A DNA stretch of 14,868 nt from Oribacterium sp. UBA5894 (GCA_002431355.1 DJEQ01000038.1:4946-19813), one strand, 5' to 3'. Numbered from the stretch's first letter, positions 7,516 to 14,264 are shown. Made by a program: numbers and translations. The notes: a model not told the origin generated them from the sequence alone.

Positions 7516-8634
7516 GTGAACGAAATGAAACTCATCGGCCTCGGAGCCGCGTATCCGAGCCGGATTGTGACCAATGATGATCTGAGCCACTGTATGGATA
7601 CCTCGGACGCGTGGATCTATCCACGTACCGGCATCCACGCACGGCGCTTCTGCACGTCGGAGGAAAGTGCCGTGACCCTCGCCCTCGAGGCGGCGCGGAA
7701 GGCCGTAGAGAACGCGGAACAGCAGGGCGTTTCCAGAGAGGAGCTCGGAGCCATCGTTGTTGCCAGCATGTCTGCGGACCTTGCGACGCCGAGCATTGCA
7801 GCGATTCTTCAGCGAGAGCTGGAGCTCCCGGAGGTACCGGCCCTGGACATCAATGCAGCCTGCAGCGGCTTCATCTATGGCCTGGAGGTGGCACAAAATC
7901 TGGCAAGTGTCAGCGGTCGGCGCTATGCCCTGGTGGTCGGCGCGGAGCAGCTGTCCCGCCTTCTGTCCATGGAGGACCGCTCCACCGCCATTCTCTTCGG
8001 GGATGGGGCCGGGGCGGCCGTGATCGCATGCGGTGAGCTGGAGGCAGGCACAGAAGGGATGCGTCCGTATGTCCGCCTGTTTGGCGCACGGGGGTCCGAT
8101 GTGATCCTCGCACCGGGCACCTACACGGGAGCGTACGAAAAGCAGAGGGCGGAAAAGGCAGCCAGGATCCCGGCAGAGGAAGCCGGTGAGGCCGGAACGC
8201 AGATGGAAAGCTGCGCGGCCACAGCGGACCGCGACGTGACGCACGCGGAGGACGATTGCATTGACCATATGCGGATGGACGGACGCGAGGTCTTCGTGTT
8301 TGCCTGTGACATCATTCCGCGCATCATCGCGGGGCTGCTTGAGCGCTCGGGTGAGACCATGGAGGACATTGACCATGTGGTCTGCCATCAGGCGAACGCC
8401 CGCATCATTCGTCACGTTCAGCGCGCGATGCACTGGCCGGCGGAAAAGTTCTTTATGAATATGGAAACACTTGGCAATACCAGTGCCGCGTCGATTCCGA
8501 CCGCACTGTACGATCTGCAGCAGCGGGGACGTCTTCATCGCGGAGAGCGGCTGATTCTCGCTGGCTTCGGCGGGGGACTCACCTGGGGCGGCTGCATTCT
8601 CAGCTATGACGCACCGGAGGTATCAAAAAAATGA
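7516..8634 (+). CDS. fabH: Beta-ketoacyl-ACP synthase III (FabH), with an insertion
   Basis: FabH starts fatty-acid synthesis by condensing an acyl-CoA primer with malonyl-ACP. The Cys-His-Asn triad is visible: C116 in INAACSGF, H291 in VCHQAN, and N321 in GNTSAAS. The start is taken as GTG at 7516 because AAGGAG ends 5 nt upstream; an ATG three codons later (7525) is a weaker alternative. The protein is 372 residues against about 310-330 in the family. The excess lies mainly at about 203-246, an Ala/Glu/Asp/Thr-rich stretch inserted just before the conserved MDGREVF block. The triad and flanking motifs are intact, so activity is expected. The stop overlaps the fabK start by 4 bp. Confidence 0.94.
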   Translation: MNEMKLIGLGAAYPSRIVTNDDLSHCMDTSDAWIYPRTGIHARRFCTSEESAVTLALEAARKAVENAEQQGVSREELGAIVVASMSADLATPSIAAILQRELELPEVPALDINAACSGFIYGLEVAQNLASVSGRRYALVVGAEQLSRLLSMEDRSTAILFGDGAGAAVIACGELEAGTEGMRPYVRLFGARGSDVILAPGTYTGAYEKQRAEKAARIPAEEAGEAGTQMESCAATADRDVTHAEDDCIDHMRMDGREVFVFACDIIPRIIAGLLERSGETMEDIDHVVCHQANARIIRHVQRAMHWPAEKFFMNMETLGNTSAASIPTALYDLQQRGRLHRGERLILAGFGGGLTWGGCILSYDAPEVSKK

Positions 8635-9557
8635 CATTATTAAACGAATTACTGGGCACGAAATATCCGATCATTCAGGGTGGCATGGCGAATATTGCCA
8701 CGGGACGCTTTGCAGCAGCCTGTGCCAATGCAGGCGCCCTCGGCCTCATCGGTACCGGTGGAATCCATTCCGCGGAGGAGCTGCGAGAGGAGATCCGTAC
8801 GGCTCGTGCGCTGACGGAGAAGGCGGCAAGCGCCGACTACCAGCCACTGTTTGGCGTCAACCTGATGCTCATGAATCCGTGCACAGAGGACTTCGTGAAG
8901 GTCTGTGTGGAGGAGAAGGTACCGGTGGTGACGACGGGCGCGGGTAATCCGGGACAGTATATGGAGGCTTTTCGTGCAGCCGGCATCAAGGTGATTCCGG
9001 TGGTCGGGGCACCGATTCTTGCAAAGATGATGGAGCGCATGGGCGCATTTGCCGTGATTGCAGAGGGCTGTGAGTCCGGTGGTCATGTCGGCGAGATGAC
9101 GACCATGACGCTCGTACCACAGTGCGTAGACACCGTGTCGATTCCGGTCATTGCGGCTGGAGGCATTGCCGATCATCGGCAGTATACGGCGGCCATGGCG
9201 CTCGGGGCCTGTGGTGTTCAGATCGGTACCGCACTGCTCGCTGCGGAGGAGTGCCCGATCCATGAAAACTATAAGGCAGCGCTTCTCAAGGCGAAGGGCA
9301 GTGATGCCATCGTGACGGGGCGCATCGGTGGTACGCCGGTACGCGTATTGAAGAATCAGATGACGGTTGAGTATCTGAAGCAGGAGAAGGCAGGAGCCGA
9401 TAAGATGGAGCTCGAGAAGTTTACCCTCGGCTCACTTCGCCGCGCGGTTTTCGAGGGGGATGTGAAGACCGGCTCCCTGATGGCAGGTCAGGTCTGTGGA
9501 CAGCTGCATGATATCCGTCCAGTGGCGGAAATCCTGAAGGACATCTGCCAGGGATAA
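8631..9557 (+). CDS. fabK: Enoyl-ACP reductase II (FabK), FMN-dependent
   Basis: FabK carries out the last reduction of each elongation cycle, trans-2-enoyl-ACP to acyl-ACP, with NAD(P)H and FMN. It has the nitronate-monooxygenase-like TIM-barrel sequence: YPIIQGGMA (12-20), GLIGTGGI (38-45), FGVNLMLMNP (74-83), the active-site segment ESGGHVGE with H152, AAGGIAD, and GVQIGTALLAAEE. The length of 308 residues is normal. The start overlaps fabH (ATGA), with GGAGG 10 nt upstream. It is the only enoyl reductase in the window; FabK-type enzymes are known to be much less sensitive to triclosan than FabI. A 132-bp spacer separates it from fabD. Confidence 0.95.
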   Translation: MTLLNELLGTKYPIIQGGMANIATGRFAAACANAGALGLIGTGGIHSAEELREEIRTARALTEKAASADYQPLFGVNLMLMNPCTEDFVKVCVEEKVPVVTTGAGNPGQYMEAFRAAGIKVIPVVGAPILAKMMERMGAFAVIAEGCESGGHVGEMTTMTLVPQCVDTVSIPVIAAGGIADHRQYTAAMALGACGVQIGTALLAAEECPIHENYKAALLKAKGSDAIVTGRIGGTPVRVLKNQMTVEYLKQEKAGADKMELEKFTLGSLRRAVFEGDVKTGSLMAGQVCGQLHDIRPVAEILKDICQG

Positions 9558-9563
9558 ACGGGA

Positions 9564-9637
9564 GCCCCGGCCACGTGCTTTCACAGAAAAGACAGGCGAA
9601 GCGCCGTTCGAAAAGCGCGGAAAGAGAGAAGCGGGGC
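9564..9637 (+). other. Possible long-range stem in the fabK-fabD spacer
   Basis: GCCCCG (9564-9569) is complementary to CGGGGC (9632-9637), and a small GGCG/CGCC hairpin (9595-9605) lies between them. No T tract follows. This is weaker evidence of structure than in the other spacers of the operon. No promoter is evident in the 132 bp. Confidence 0.25.
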
Positions 9638-9689
9638 GTCCGTGCAACCTGTGTGCAGAGGCGTTCGATCAACATAGAGAGGTAAAACA

Positions 9690-10748
9690 ATGAAAACAGC
9701 ATTTTTATATGCCGGACAGGGCAGCCAGCATGTCGGCATGGGCGCCGACCTGTACCGTGATTATCCGGAATTCCGTCGGGTATTTGATATGGTAAGCGAT
9801 GCACTTCAGCAGTATGCAGGAAGTGAAGAATTCCGGGAGGCGTTTGGAAAGGACAGCGCGGCGGATCCGAATTATGACCTTCATCGGCTCGTATTTCAGG
9901 ACCCGGATGGCGTGATCAACGAAACCCGCTACACGCAGCCGGCCATGGTGGCCTTTGCCTGTGGCGTGACGGAGATTCTCCGGGTACACGGACTTCGTCC
10001 GGATGTGACGGCAGGACTCTCTCTCGGAGAGTATTCCGCGCTGGAGGCAGCCGAGGTGATGGATGCGGAGACGACCGTCCAGATGGTGGCCTTTCGTGGA
10101 GCCAGCATGGCGAAGGCATCGGAGGGCATTGACTGCGGCATGAGCGCTGTGCTCGGTGTATCTCAGGAGGATCTCGGAACCCTCTGCCGTCAGGCACAGA
10201 TCGAGACCGGAAAGCTCGTTTCCATCTGCAACCTGAACTGTCCGGGCCAGATCGTCATCGGCGGAGAGAAGACGGCCGTGGACAAGGTCGCCGAGCTCGT
10301 GGCGGCGAGTGGCAGCGGAAAGTGCATCCCGCTTCGTGTGTCCGGTCCGTTCCATACCGCGTTTATGAAGCCTGCCGGAGATGCGCTCGAGCGCTACTTT
10401 AAGAGCGTTCGCTTCCAGCGTCCGAAGTGCCCGGTGATGTTTAATTACCTGGGTGGCGCCTGTGAAGAGGTCGACGCATCCGTGGATTCGACCACCGCGA
10501 CGACGCTCGCGGGCCTTCGAAAGGCCGTGCCGGAGCTGCTCGTCGAGCAGGTACAGAAGCCGGTCCGCATGGAAGCGATCCTCCGCGAGATGTTTGAAGA
10601 GGGTGTGACGAATTTCATTGAGATCGGACCAGGCCATACCCTGAGCGGTTTTGTGAAGAAGGTAGCACGCGATATGGGCATCACGGATTTCACCGTAACC
10701 GCGGTTGAAACGTCGGAGGATATCGCAAAGCTCTGCGCGGAAGCCTGA
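9690..10748 (+). CDS. fabD: Malonyl-CoA:ACP transacylase
   Basis: FabD moves malonate from CoA to ACP, supplying the extender for FabH and FabF. Visible motifs are GQGSQ (9-13), the nucleophile S111 in GLSLGEYSA, R136 in VAFRG, and the catalytic H222 in GPFHTAFM. The C-terminal block IEIGPGHTLSGFVKK is typical. At 352 residues it is longer than the usual 305-315: additional residues are seen at about 41-65 and 257-280, the latter rich in Ser/Thr/Ala. AGAGAGGT ends 6 nt before the ATG. It sits between two long spacers (132 and 152 bp), unlike the overlapping genes upstream. Confidence 0.95.
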   Translation: MKTAFLYAGQGSQHVGMGADLYRDYPEFRRVFDMVSDALQQYAGSEEFREAFGKDSAADPNYDLHRLVFQDPDGVINETRYTQPAMVAFACGVTEILRVHGLRPDVTAGLSLGEYSALEAAEVMDAETTVQMVAFRGASMAKASEGIDCGMSAVLGVSQEDLGTLCRQAQIETGKLVSICNLNCPGQIVIGGEKTAVDKVAELVAASGSGKCIPLRVSGPFHTAFMKPAGDALERYFKSVRFQRPKCPVMFNYLGGACEEVDASVDSTTATTLAGLRKAVPELLVEQVQKPVRMEAILREMFEEGVTNFIEIGPGHTLSGFVKKVARDMGITDFTVTAVETSEDIAKLCAEA

Positions 10749-10826
10749 GCAGGAAGACGATGGAGGCTGTGTGCGCCGGTCCGAAGGCGGAGAGCGCCAG
10801 AGCATAGAGAGCTTGTACAGGCTGTG

Positions 10827-10857
10827 GAGCCGGGCCCATCCGAAGGGCGGGCTCTTT
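10827..10857 (+). other. GC-rich hairpin between fabD and fabG
   Basis: GAGCC (10827-10831) pairs with GGCTC (10850-10854), and GCCC (10834-10837) with GGGC (10845-10848), giving a stem with a small internal bulge, followed by TTT. It lies 44 bp before the fabG start and resembles a weak terminator or attenuator. No gene is seen in the 152-bp spacer. Confidence 0.5.
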
Positions 10858-10900
10858 ATGCAGCAGACAGGCGCTGTGGAGCGACAGCAGAAGGAGAATT

Positions 10901-11656
10901 ATGTCAGAAACAACGGAAAAGAAGAAGCGCGTGGCCCTCATCACCGGTGCAAGCCGAGGCATTGGCCGCGCCATCGCGGTCGAGCTCGCGCGTCAGGGCT
11001 GCAGTATCCTTGTAGATTATGCGGGCAATACTGCCGCTGCCGAGGAAACGGTGCGGCTCTGTCAGGCGGAGGGCGTGGAGGCCCTCGCCGTGCAGGCGGA
11101 TGTCGCCGATGAAGAGGCCGTCAAGGCGCTCGTGAAGACCACTCTCGAGCACTTCGGAGCGATCGACGTACTTGTGAACAATGCCGGTATCACCCGCGAC
11201 AATCTGATGCTTCGCATGAGCGCGGAGGATTTCGACCTTGTCATCGAAAAGAATCTGCGCGGTGCCTTCCTTCTCACGAAGTATGTGGGAAAGGAAATGC
11301 TGCATCAGCGCCGTGGTCGCATCGTGAATGTCAGCTCCATTGTCGGTGTACATGGCAATGCATGTCAGGCGAACTATGCGGCGTCGAAGGCCGGACTCAT
11401 CGGGCTCACGAAGACGACTGCCCTCGAGTATGCAAGCCGTGGAATTACGGCGAATGCCGTGGCACCTGGCTTCATTGACACGGACATGACGAAGGTACTG
11501 CCGGAGAAGGTGAAGGACGCGATGCTTCAGCAGATTCCGGCCCGTCAGTTCGGTACCCCGGAGGATGTGGCGAAGGCCGTGGCTTTCCTGGCTTCTGACG
11601 ATGCCCGCTATATTTCGGGACAGGTGCTCGGTGTCGATGGTGGCATGGGCTGCTGA
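10901..11656 (+). CDS. fabG: 3-oxoacyl-ACP reductase
   Basis: FabG reduces beta-ketoacyl-ACP to beta-hydroxyacyl-ACP using NADPH. It is a short-chain dehydrogenase/reductase with the cofactor motif TGASRGIG (15-22), NNAG (93-96), and the catalytic residues S146, Y159 and K163, with the usual Ser-to-Tyr spacing of 13. The end is also typical (ISGQVLGVDGGMGC). The length of 251 residues is normal, with a short Lys/Glu-rich N-terminal tail. AAGGAG ends 4 nt before the ATG. It is separated from fabF by 110 bp that contain a perfect palindrome. Confidence 0.96.
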   Translation: MSETTEKKKRVALITGASRGIGRAIAVELARQGCSILVDYAGNTAAAEETVRLCQAEGVEALAVQADVADEEAVKALVKTTLEHFGAIDVLVNNAGITRDNLMLRMSAEDFDLVIEKNLRGAFLLTKYVGKEMLHQRRGRIVNVSSIVGVHGNACQANYAASKAGLIGLTKTTALEYASRGITANAVAPGFIDTDMTKVLPEKVKDAMLQQIPARQFGTPEDVAKAVAFLASDDARYISGQVLGVDGGMGC

Positions 11657-11724
11657 GGATGTCCGCGGAAACGCGTCGATAGGACAGGACCGAAGTGCCT
11701 GTATGGATCAATGAAAAGAGACAG

Positions 11725-11741
11725 GTTCCAGTCACTGGAAC
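11725..11741. other. Perfect 17-bp palindrome upstream of fabF
   Basis: GTTCCAGT and ACTGGAAC flank a single central C, forming a perfect dyad 15 bp before the fabF ribosome site. In RNA only a 7-bp stem with a TCA loop can form, and no T tract follows. It could be a protein-binding site or an RNA hairpin acting on fabF. Confidence 0.5.
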
Positions 11742-11766
11742 GCTGCAGGATGGATAGGAGAAGAAC

Positions 11767-13047
11767 ATGAATAAACGTAGAGTTGTCGTCACGGGTCTCG
11801 GCACCGTGAACCCGACGGGAAACACTGCCGAGGCATCCTGGGCCGCCGTACGTGCCGGAAAGTGTGGCATTGGCCCGATTACCCATTTTGATACCGAGAG
11901 CTTCACGATCAAGCTTGCAGGTGAGGTGAAGGACTTTGACCCGTCCGCGATCATTGATCGCCGGGAGCAGAAGCATATGTCGCGCTATGCGCAGTTCGCG
12001 CTCGTAGCGGCAGAGGAAGCGATTCAGCAGAGCGGCATACTGTCGGCGGCAGCATTGAAGACCTCGGCAGAGGGCAGCGAGACAGCACCGAAGGAGTATG
12101 ATGTGAGTCGGATGGGCGTCATCATTTCCTCCGGTATCGGCGGTCTCAGCACCATCGAGGAGGAGCATAAGAAGGCACTGAGCCATGGCTTCGAACGCGT
12201 ATCTCCGTTCTTTATCCCGATGGCGATTTCCAATATGGCGGCAGCCAATGTAGCCATCCGTCATGGCTTTAAGGGGATGTGCACCTGCCCGGTGACCGCC
12301 TGTGCCGGTGGCTCCAATGCGATCGGCGATGCCTTCCATCGCATCCGGGATGGATATGAGGATGTTATGGTGGCCGGTGGCACCGAGGCCAGCATCACAG
12401 AGCTCGGCATCGGCGGCTTCGCCAGCATGCGGGCGCTCTGCCATGCGACGGACCCGAAGCGTGCCAGCATCCCATTTGATCAGGAGCGTGGCGGCTTCGT
12501 GATGGGCGAGGGCGCCGGGATCCTGGTGCTTGAGGAGCGGGAGCATGCGCTTCACCGTGGCGCGAAGATTCTGGCGGAGCTCGTCGGCTATGGCGCGAAC
12601 TGTGACGCCTACCACATTACGAGTCCGAATCCAGAAGGCGAGGGTGGTGCGAACTGCATGCGCCTCGCCATCGAGGATGCAGGTATCCAGCCGGAGGACA
12701 TCTCCTATATCAATGCACACGGTACCTCGACGCATCTCAATGATGCCTGCGAGACGAAGGCCATCAAGGCCGTTTTTGGTGAAAAGGCCTATGACATTCC
12801 GGTTTCTTCCACGAAGTCAATGACCGGGCACCTGCTCGGTGCGGCCGGCGGCGTGGAGGCCCTCTTCAGCGTAAAGGCACTGGAGGATCAGTTCATTCCG
12901 GCGACGATCAACTACCAGGTACCGGATCCGGAATGTGATCTTGATATCGTTCCAAACCAGGGCCGCGAGGCGAAGCTTGAGTATGTACTGTCGAATTCGC
13001 TCGGCTTCGGTGGACACAACGCGTGCCTGATCTTTAAGAAGGCCTGA
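11767..13047 (+). CDS. fabF: Beta-ketoacyl-ACP synthase II
   Basis: FabF elongates the acyl chain by condensing acyl-ACP with malonyl-ACP. The triad is C179 in VTACAGGSNAIG, H318 in NAHGTST, and H355 in SMTGHLLGAAGG. GEGAGILVLEE (247-257) and the C-terminal NSLGFGGHNA (410-419) are family blocks. The 426 residues slightly exceed the usual 410-415, with a short Ser/Ala/Glu-rich stretch at about 93-110. GGAG ends 6 nt before the ATG. In the common Firmicute order fabF is followed by accB; here it is followed by a 242-bp spacer and fabZ. Confidence 0.96.
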   Translation: MNKRRVVVTGLGTVNPTGNTAEASWAAVRAGKCGIGPITHFDTESFTIKLAGEVKDFDPSAIIDRREQKHMSRYAQFALVAAEEAIQQSGILSAAALKTSAEGSETAPKEYDVSRMGVIISSGIGGLSTIEEEHKKALSHGFERVSPFFIPMAISNMAAANVAIRHGFKGMCTCPVTACAGGSNAIGDAFHRIRDGYEDVMVAGGTEASITELGIGGFASMRALCHATDPKRASIPFDQERGGFVMGEGAGILVLEEREHALHRGAKILAELVGYGANCDAYHITSPNPEGEGGANCMRLAIEDAGIQPEDISYINAHGTSTHLNDACETKAIKAVFGEKAYDIPVSSTKSMTGHLLGAAGGVEALFSVKALEDQFIPATINYQVPDPECDLDIVPNQGREAKLEYVLSNSLGFGGHNACLIFKKA

Positions 13048-13108
13048 AGGGAGTGCACAGGATGGAAGAGAAGAATTTACAGGTCAGCATGGAAGAAATT
13101 AAAGGAAG

Positions 13109-13130
13109 GGCAGCCGCGCGGGCGGCTGCC
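13109..13130 (+). other. Perfect 9-bp GC hairpin in the fabF-fabZ spacer
   Basis: GGCAGCCGC (13109-13117) and GCGGCTGCC (13122-13130) pair perfectly around the loop GCGG. Read as protein, this would give an Ala/Arg run in a FabZ extension. Together with hairpins in the operon's other long spacers, it suggests that this stretch is untranslated RNA rather than coding. Confidence 0.6.
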
Positions 13131-13289
13131 ACTTCGGCACCGAGAACAGAAGAGGAAGGGCAGACCGTGAAGGCGGCAGAACATACGACTGGCGTTTCAG
13201 TGTCGAGAACCGAAGGAACCATGAGCTCGGAAGCACAGTCAGCCAAGAAGGAAGACCATTGGATTTCAGACACTTCCATGGAGGCACGT

Positions 13290-13721
13290 ATGCCGAGATC
13301 GCTCTGCGTAGATGAGATTAAGGAAATCATCCCGCACCGCTATCCATTTCTCCTCATCGATCGGGTCATAGACTATGAGCCGGGAAAGTTTGCAGATGCA
13401 CAGAAGTGCGTTACCGTCAATGAGCCCTTCTTCCAGGGACATTTTCCGCAGTACCCGGTGATGCCGGGCGTCCTGATCATTGAGGCGCTCGCGCAGACCG
13501 GCGCGGTTGCACTCCTCAGCATGCCGGAGAACAAGGGAAGGATCGCCCTCTTCGGTGGCATTAAGAATGCCCGCTTTAAGAAGCAGGTGCGCCCAGGCGA
13601 TGTGCTGGAGCTTCACTGTGAGCTGACCCGCATGCATGGCCCGGTCGGCATGGGTACCGCCGTCGCAAAGGTTGATGGAAAAATCGCGGTGCAGGCGGAG
13701 CTCACCTTTGCGGTGCAGTAA
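13290..13721 (+). CDS. fabZ: 3-hydroxyacyl-ACP dehydratase
   Basis: FabZ dehydrates beta-hydroxyacyl-ACP to the trans-2-enoyl form. The conserved segment HRYPFLLIDRV (16-26), catalytic H51 in GHFPQYPVMPG and E65 in IEALAQ are present. I choose the ATG at 13290 because GGAGG lies 5 nt upstream, the protein is then 143 residues (family about 140-150), and PRSLCVDEIKEIIPHRYPF fits the usual N-terminus. The frame is open further upstream to an ATG at 13062 (219 residues, with GGGAG 8 nt before it) or a GTG at 13053. That extension is low-complexity, contains the hairpin at 13109-13130, and resembles no known domain. Gene identity is sure; the start is less so. No strong terminator is seen after the stop. 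Confidence 0.93.
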   Translation: MPRSLCVDEIKEIIPHRYPFLLIDRVIDYEPGKFADAQKCVTVNEPFFQGHFPQYPVMPGVLIIEALAQTGAVALLSMPENKGRIALFGGIKNARFKKQVRPGDVLELHCELTRMHGPVGMGTAVAKVDGKIAVQAELTFAVQ

Positions 13722-13781
13722 AGGCAGGCTGATTCTGGCAGGCTGGCCACCCCTCCCCGCGCAGCGGCCTGTCGTCGCAAT

Positions 13782-14234
13782 GAGATGGATTTTTCGTAAT
13801 TTGACATTATGAAATTTTAAAATTGACACAAAAAGGAAGCGTCTAATTCCCATGACATTATGGGGCTTTCACAGAATAAGGAATTGCCAGATGCTTGACA
13901 TTATCGCATGACGCAACGAGATCGATTTTGAAAGGCGTGACATTATGTTTTGGGAGAAATAACGCCTTCAGGGAAACTTTTTTAGAAAATTTGGTTCTGC
14001 CAGTAATGTCTGGATGATCAGAATCTGTCGATTTGCGTCATATTCCGTCATTTGGGCATTTTCAGGTGTGTGAAGTTCTATCCGAGATAATGTCCCATCG
14101 CTGAAAATCGATCTTATTGTGAAATGTGTAATGTCATGTTGAGAACAACAGCTCTTATTGTGAAATACGTAATGCCATGTTAAGGACAGCAGTTCTCATT
14201 GCGAAAAGGATCATTCGACAGTCCGTCGGCGAGA
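13782..14234. repeat. Two-orientation array of a TGACATTAT-centred repeat
   Basis: The stretch 13722-14440 has no credible gene of normal size. TGACATTAT occurs exactly four times on the + strand (starts 13802, 13853, 13896, 13938; spacing 51, 43, 42). Four close variants then occur inverted: 14003-14011 (reverse complement AGACATTAC), 14087-14095 (GGACATTAT), 14128-14136 (TGACATTAC) and 14169-14177 (TGGCATTAC), spaced 84, 41 and 41. Conservation goes beyond the core: AGAT-G/C-GATTTT lies about 20 bp before the core in the units at 13782 and 13918 and in the inverted unit ending at 14115, at identical spacing. TTTCACA-(g)-AATAAG follows the core at 13867-13880 and in two inverted units. The array is therefore a degenerate tandem repeat of about 41-43 bp whose orientation switches near 13975. 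Confidence 0.8.
14112..14234. repeat. Three tandem 41-bp copies in the right half of the array
   Basis: TCTTATTGTGAAAT occurs exactly at 14112-14125 and 14153-14166, and a degraded copy (TCTCATTGCGAAAA) at 14194-14207, all 41 bp apart. The first two copies match along most of their length, including GTAATG-C/T-CATGTT. The third is recognisable mainly in its first 14 bp. The inverted core copies listed for the whole array fall in the same register. Confidence 0.75.
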
Positions 14235-14264
14235 TCGATGAACAGTGTCCTGAATTTTTCTATC

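Noticed and set aside
7252..8538. Long open frame on the - strand across accA and fabH
   Set aside because: It is antisense to two well-supported genes, its protein is rich in Arg/His/Cys without any known motif, and such frames are common opposite GC-rich genes.
8631..8640. TGACATTAT at the fabK start as a further copy of the array motif
   Set aside because: It is the first coding sequence of fabK (Met-Thr-Leu), lacks the flanking repeat sequence, and one extra 9-mer match in a window of this size is not surprising.
13053..13289. Decayed accB remnant fused to fabZ
   Set aside because: The position and an Ala-rich stretch suggest it, but there is no biotinyl motif (MKM) and no recognisable BCCP sequence; a hairpin-bearing spacer explains it better.
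13739..13771. Terminator after fabZ from CAGGC and GCCTG
   Set aside because: The stem is only 5 bp with a loop of more than 20 nt, and no T tract follows directly.
13801..13904. TTGACA at 13801, 13823 and 13895 as -35 promoter boxes
   Set aside because: None has a TATAAT-like sequence 16-18 bp downstream. Two of the three are simply part of the TGACATTAT repeat core.
13782..14234. CRISPR array
   Set aside because: The repeated core is only 9 bp with degenerate flanks, orientation changes midway, spacers are not unique sequences of constant size, and no cas genes are near.
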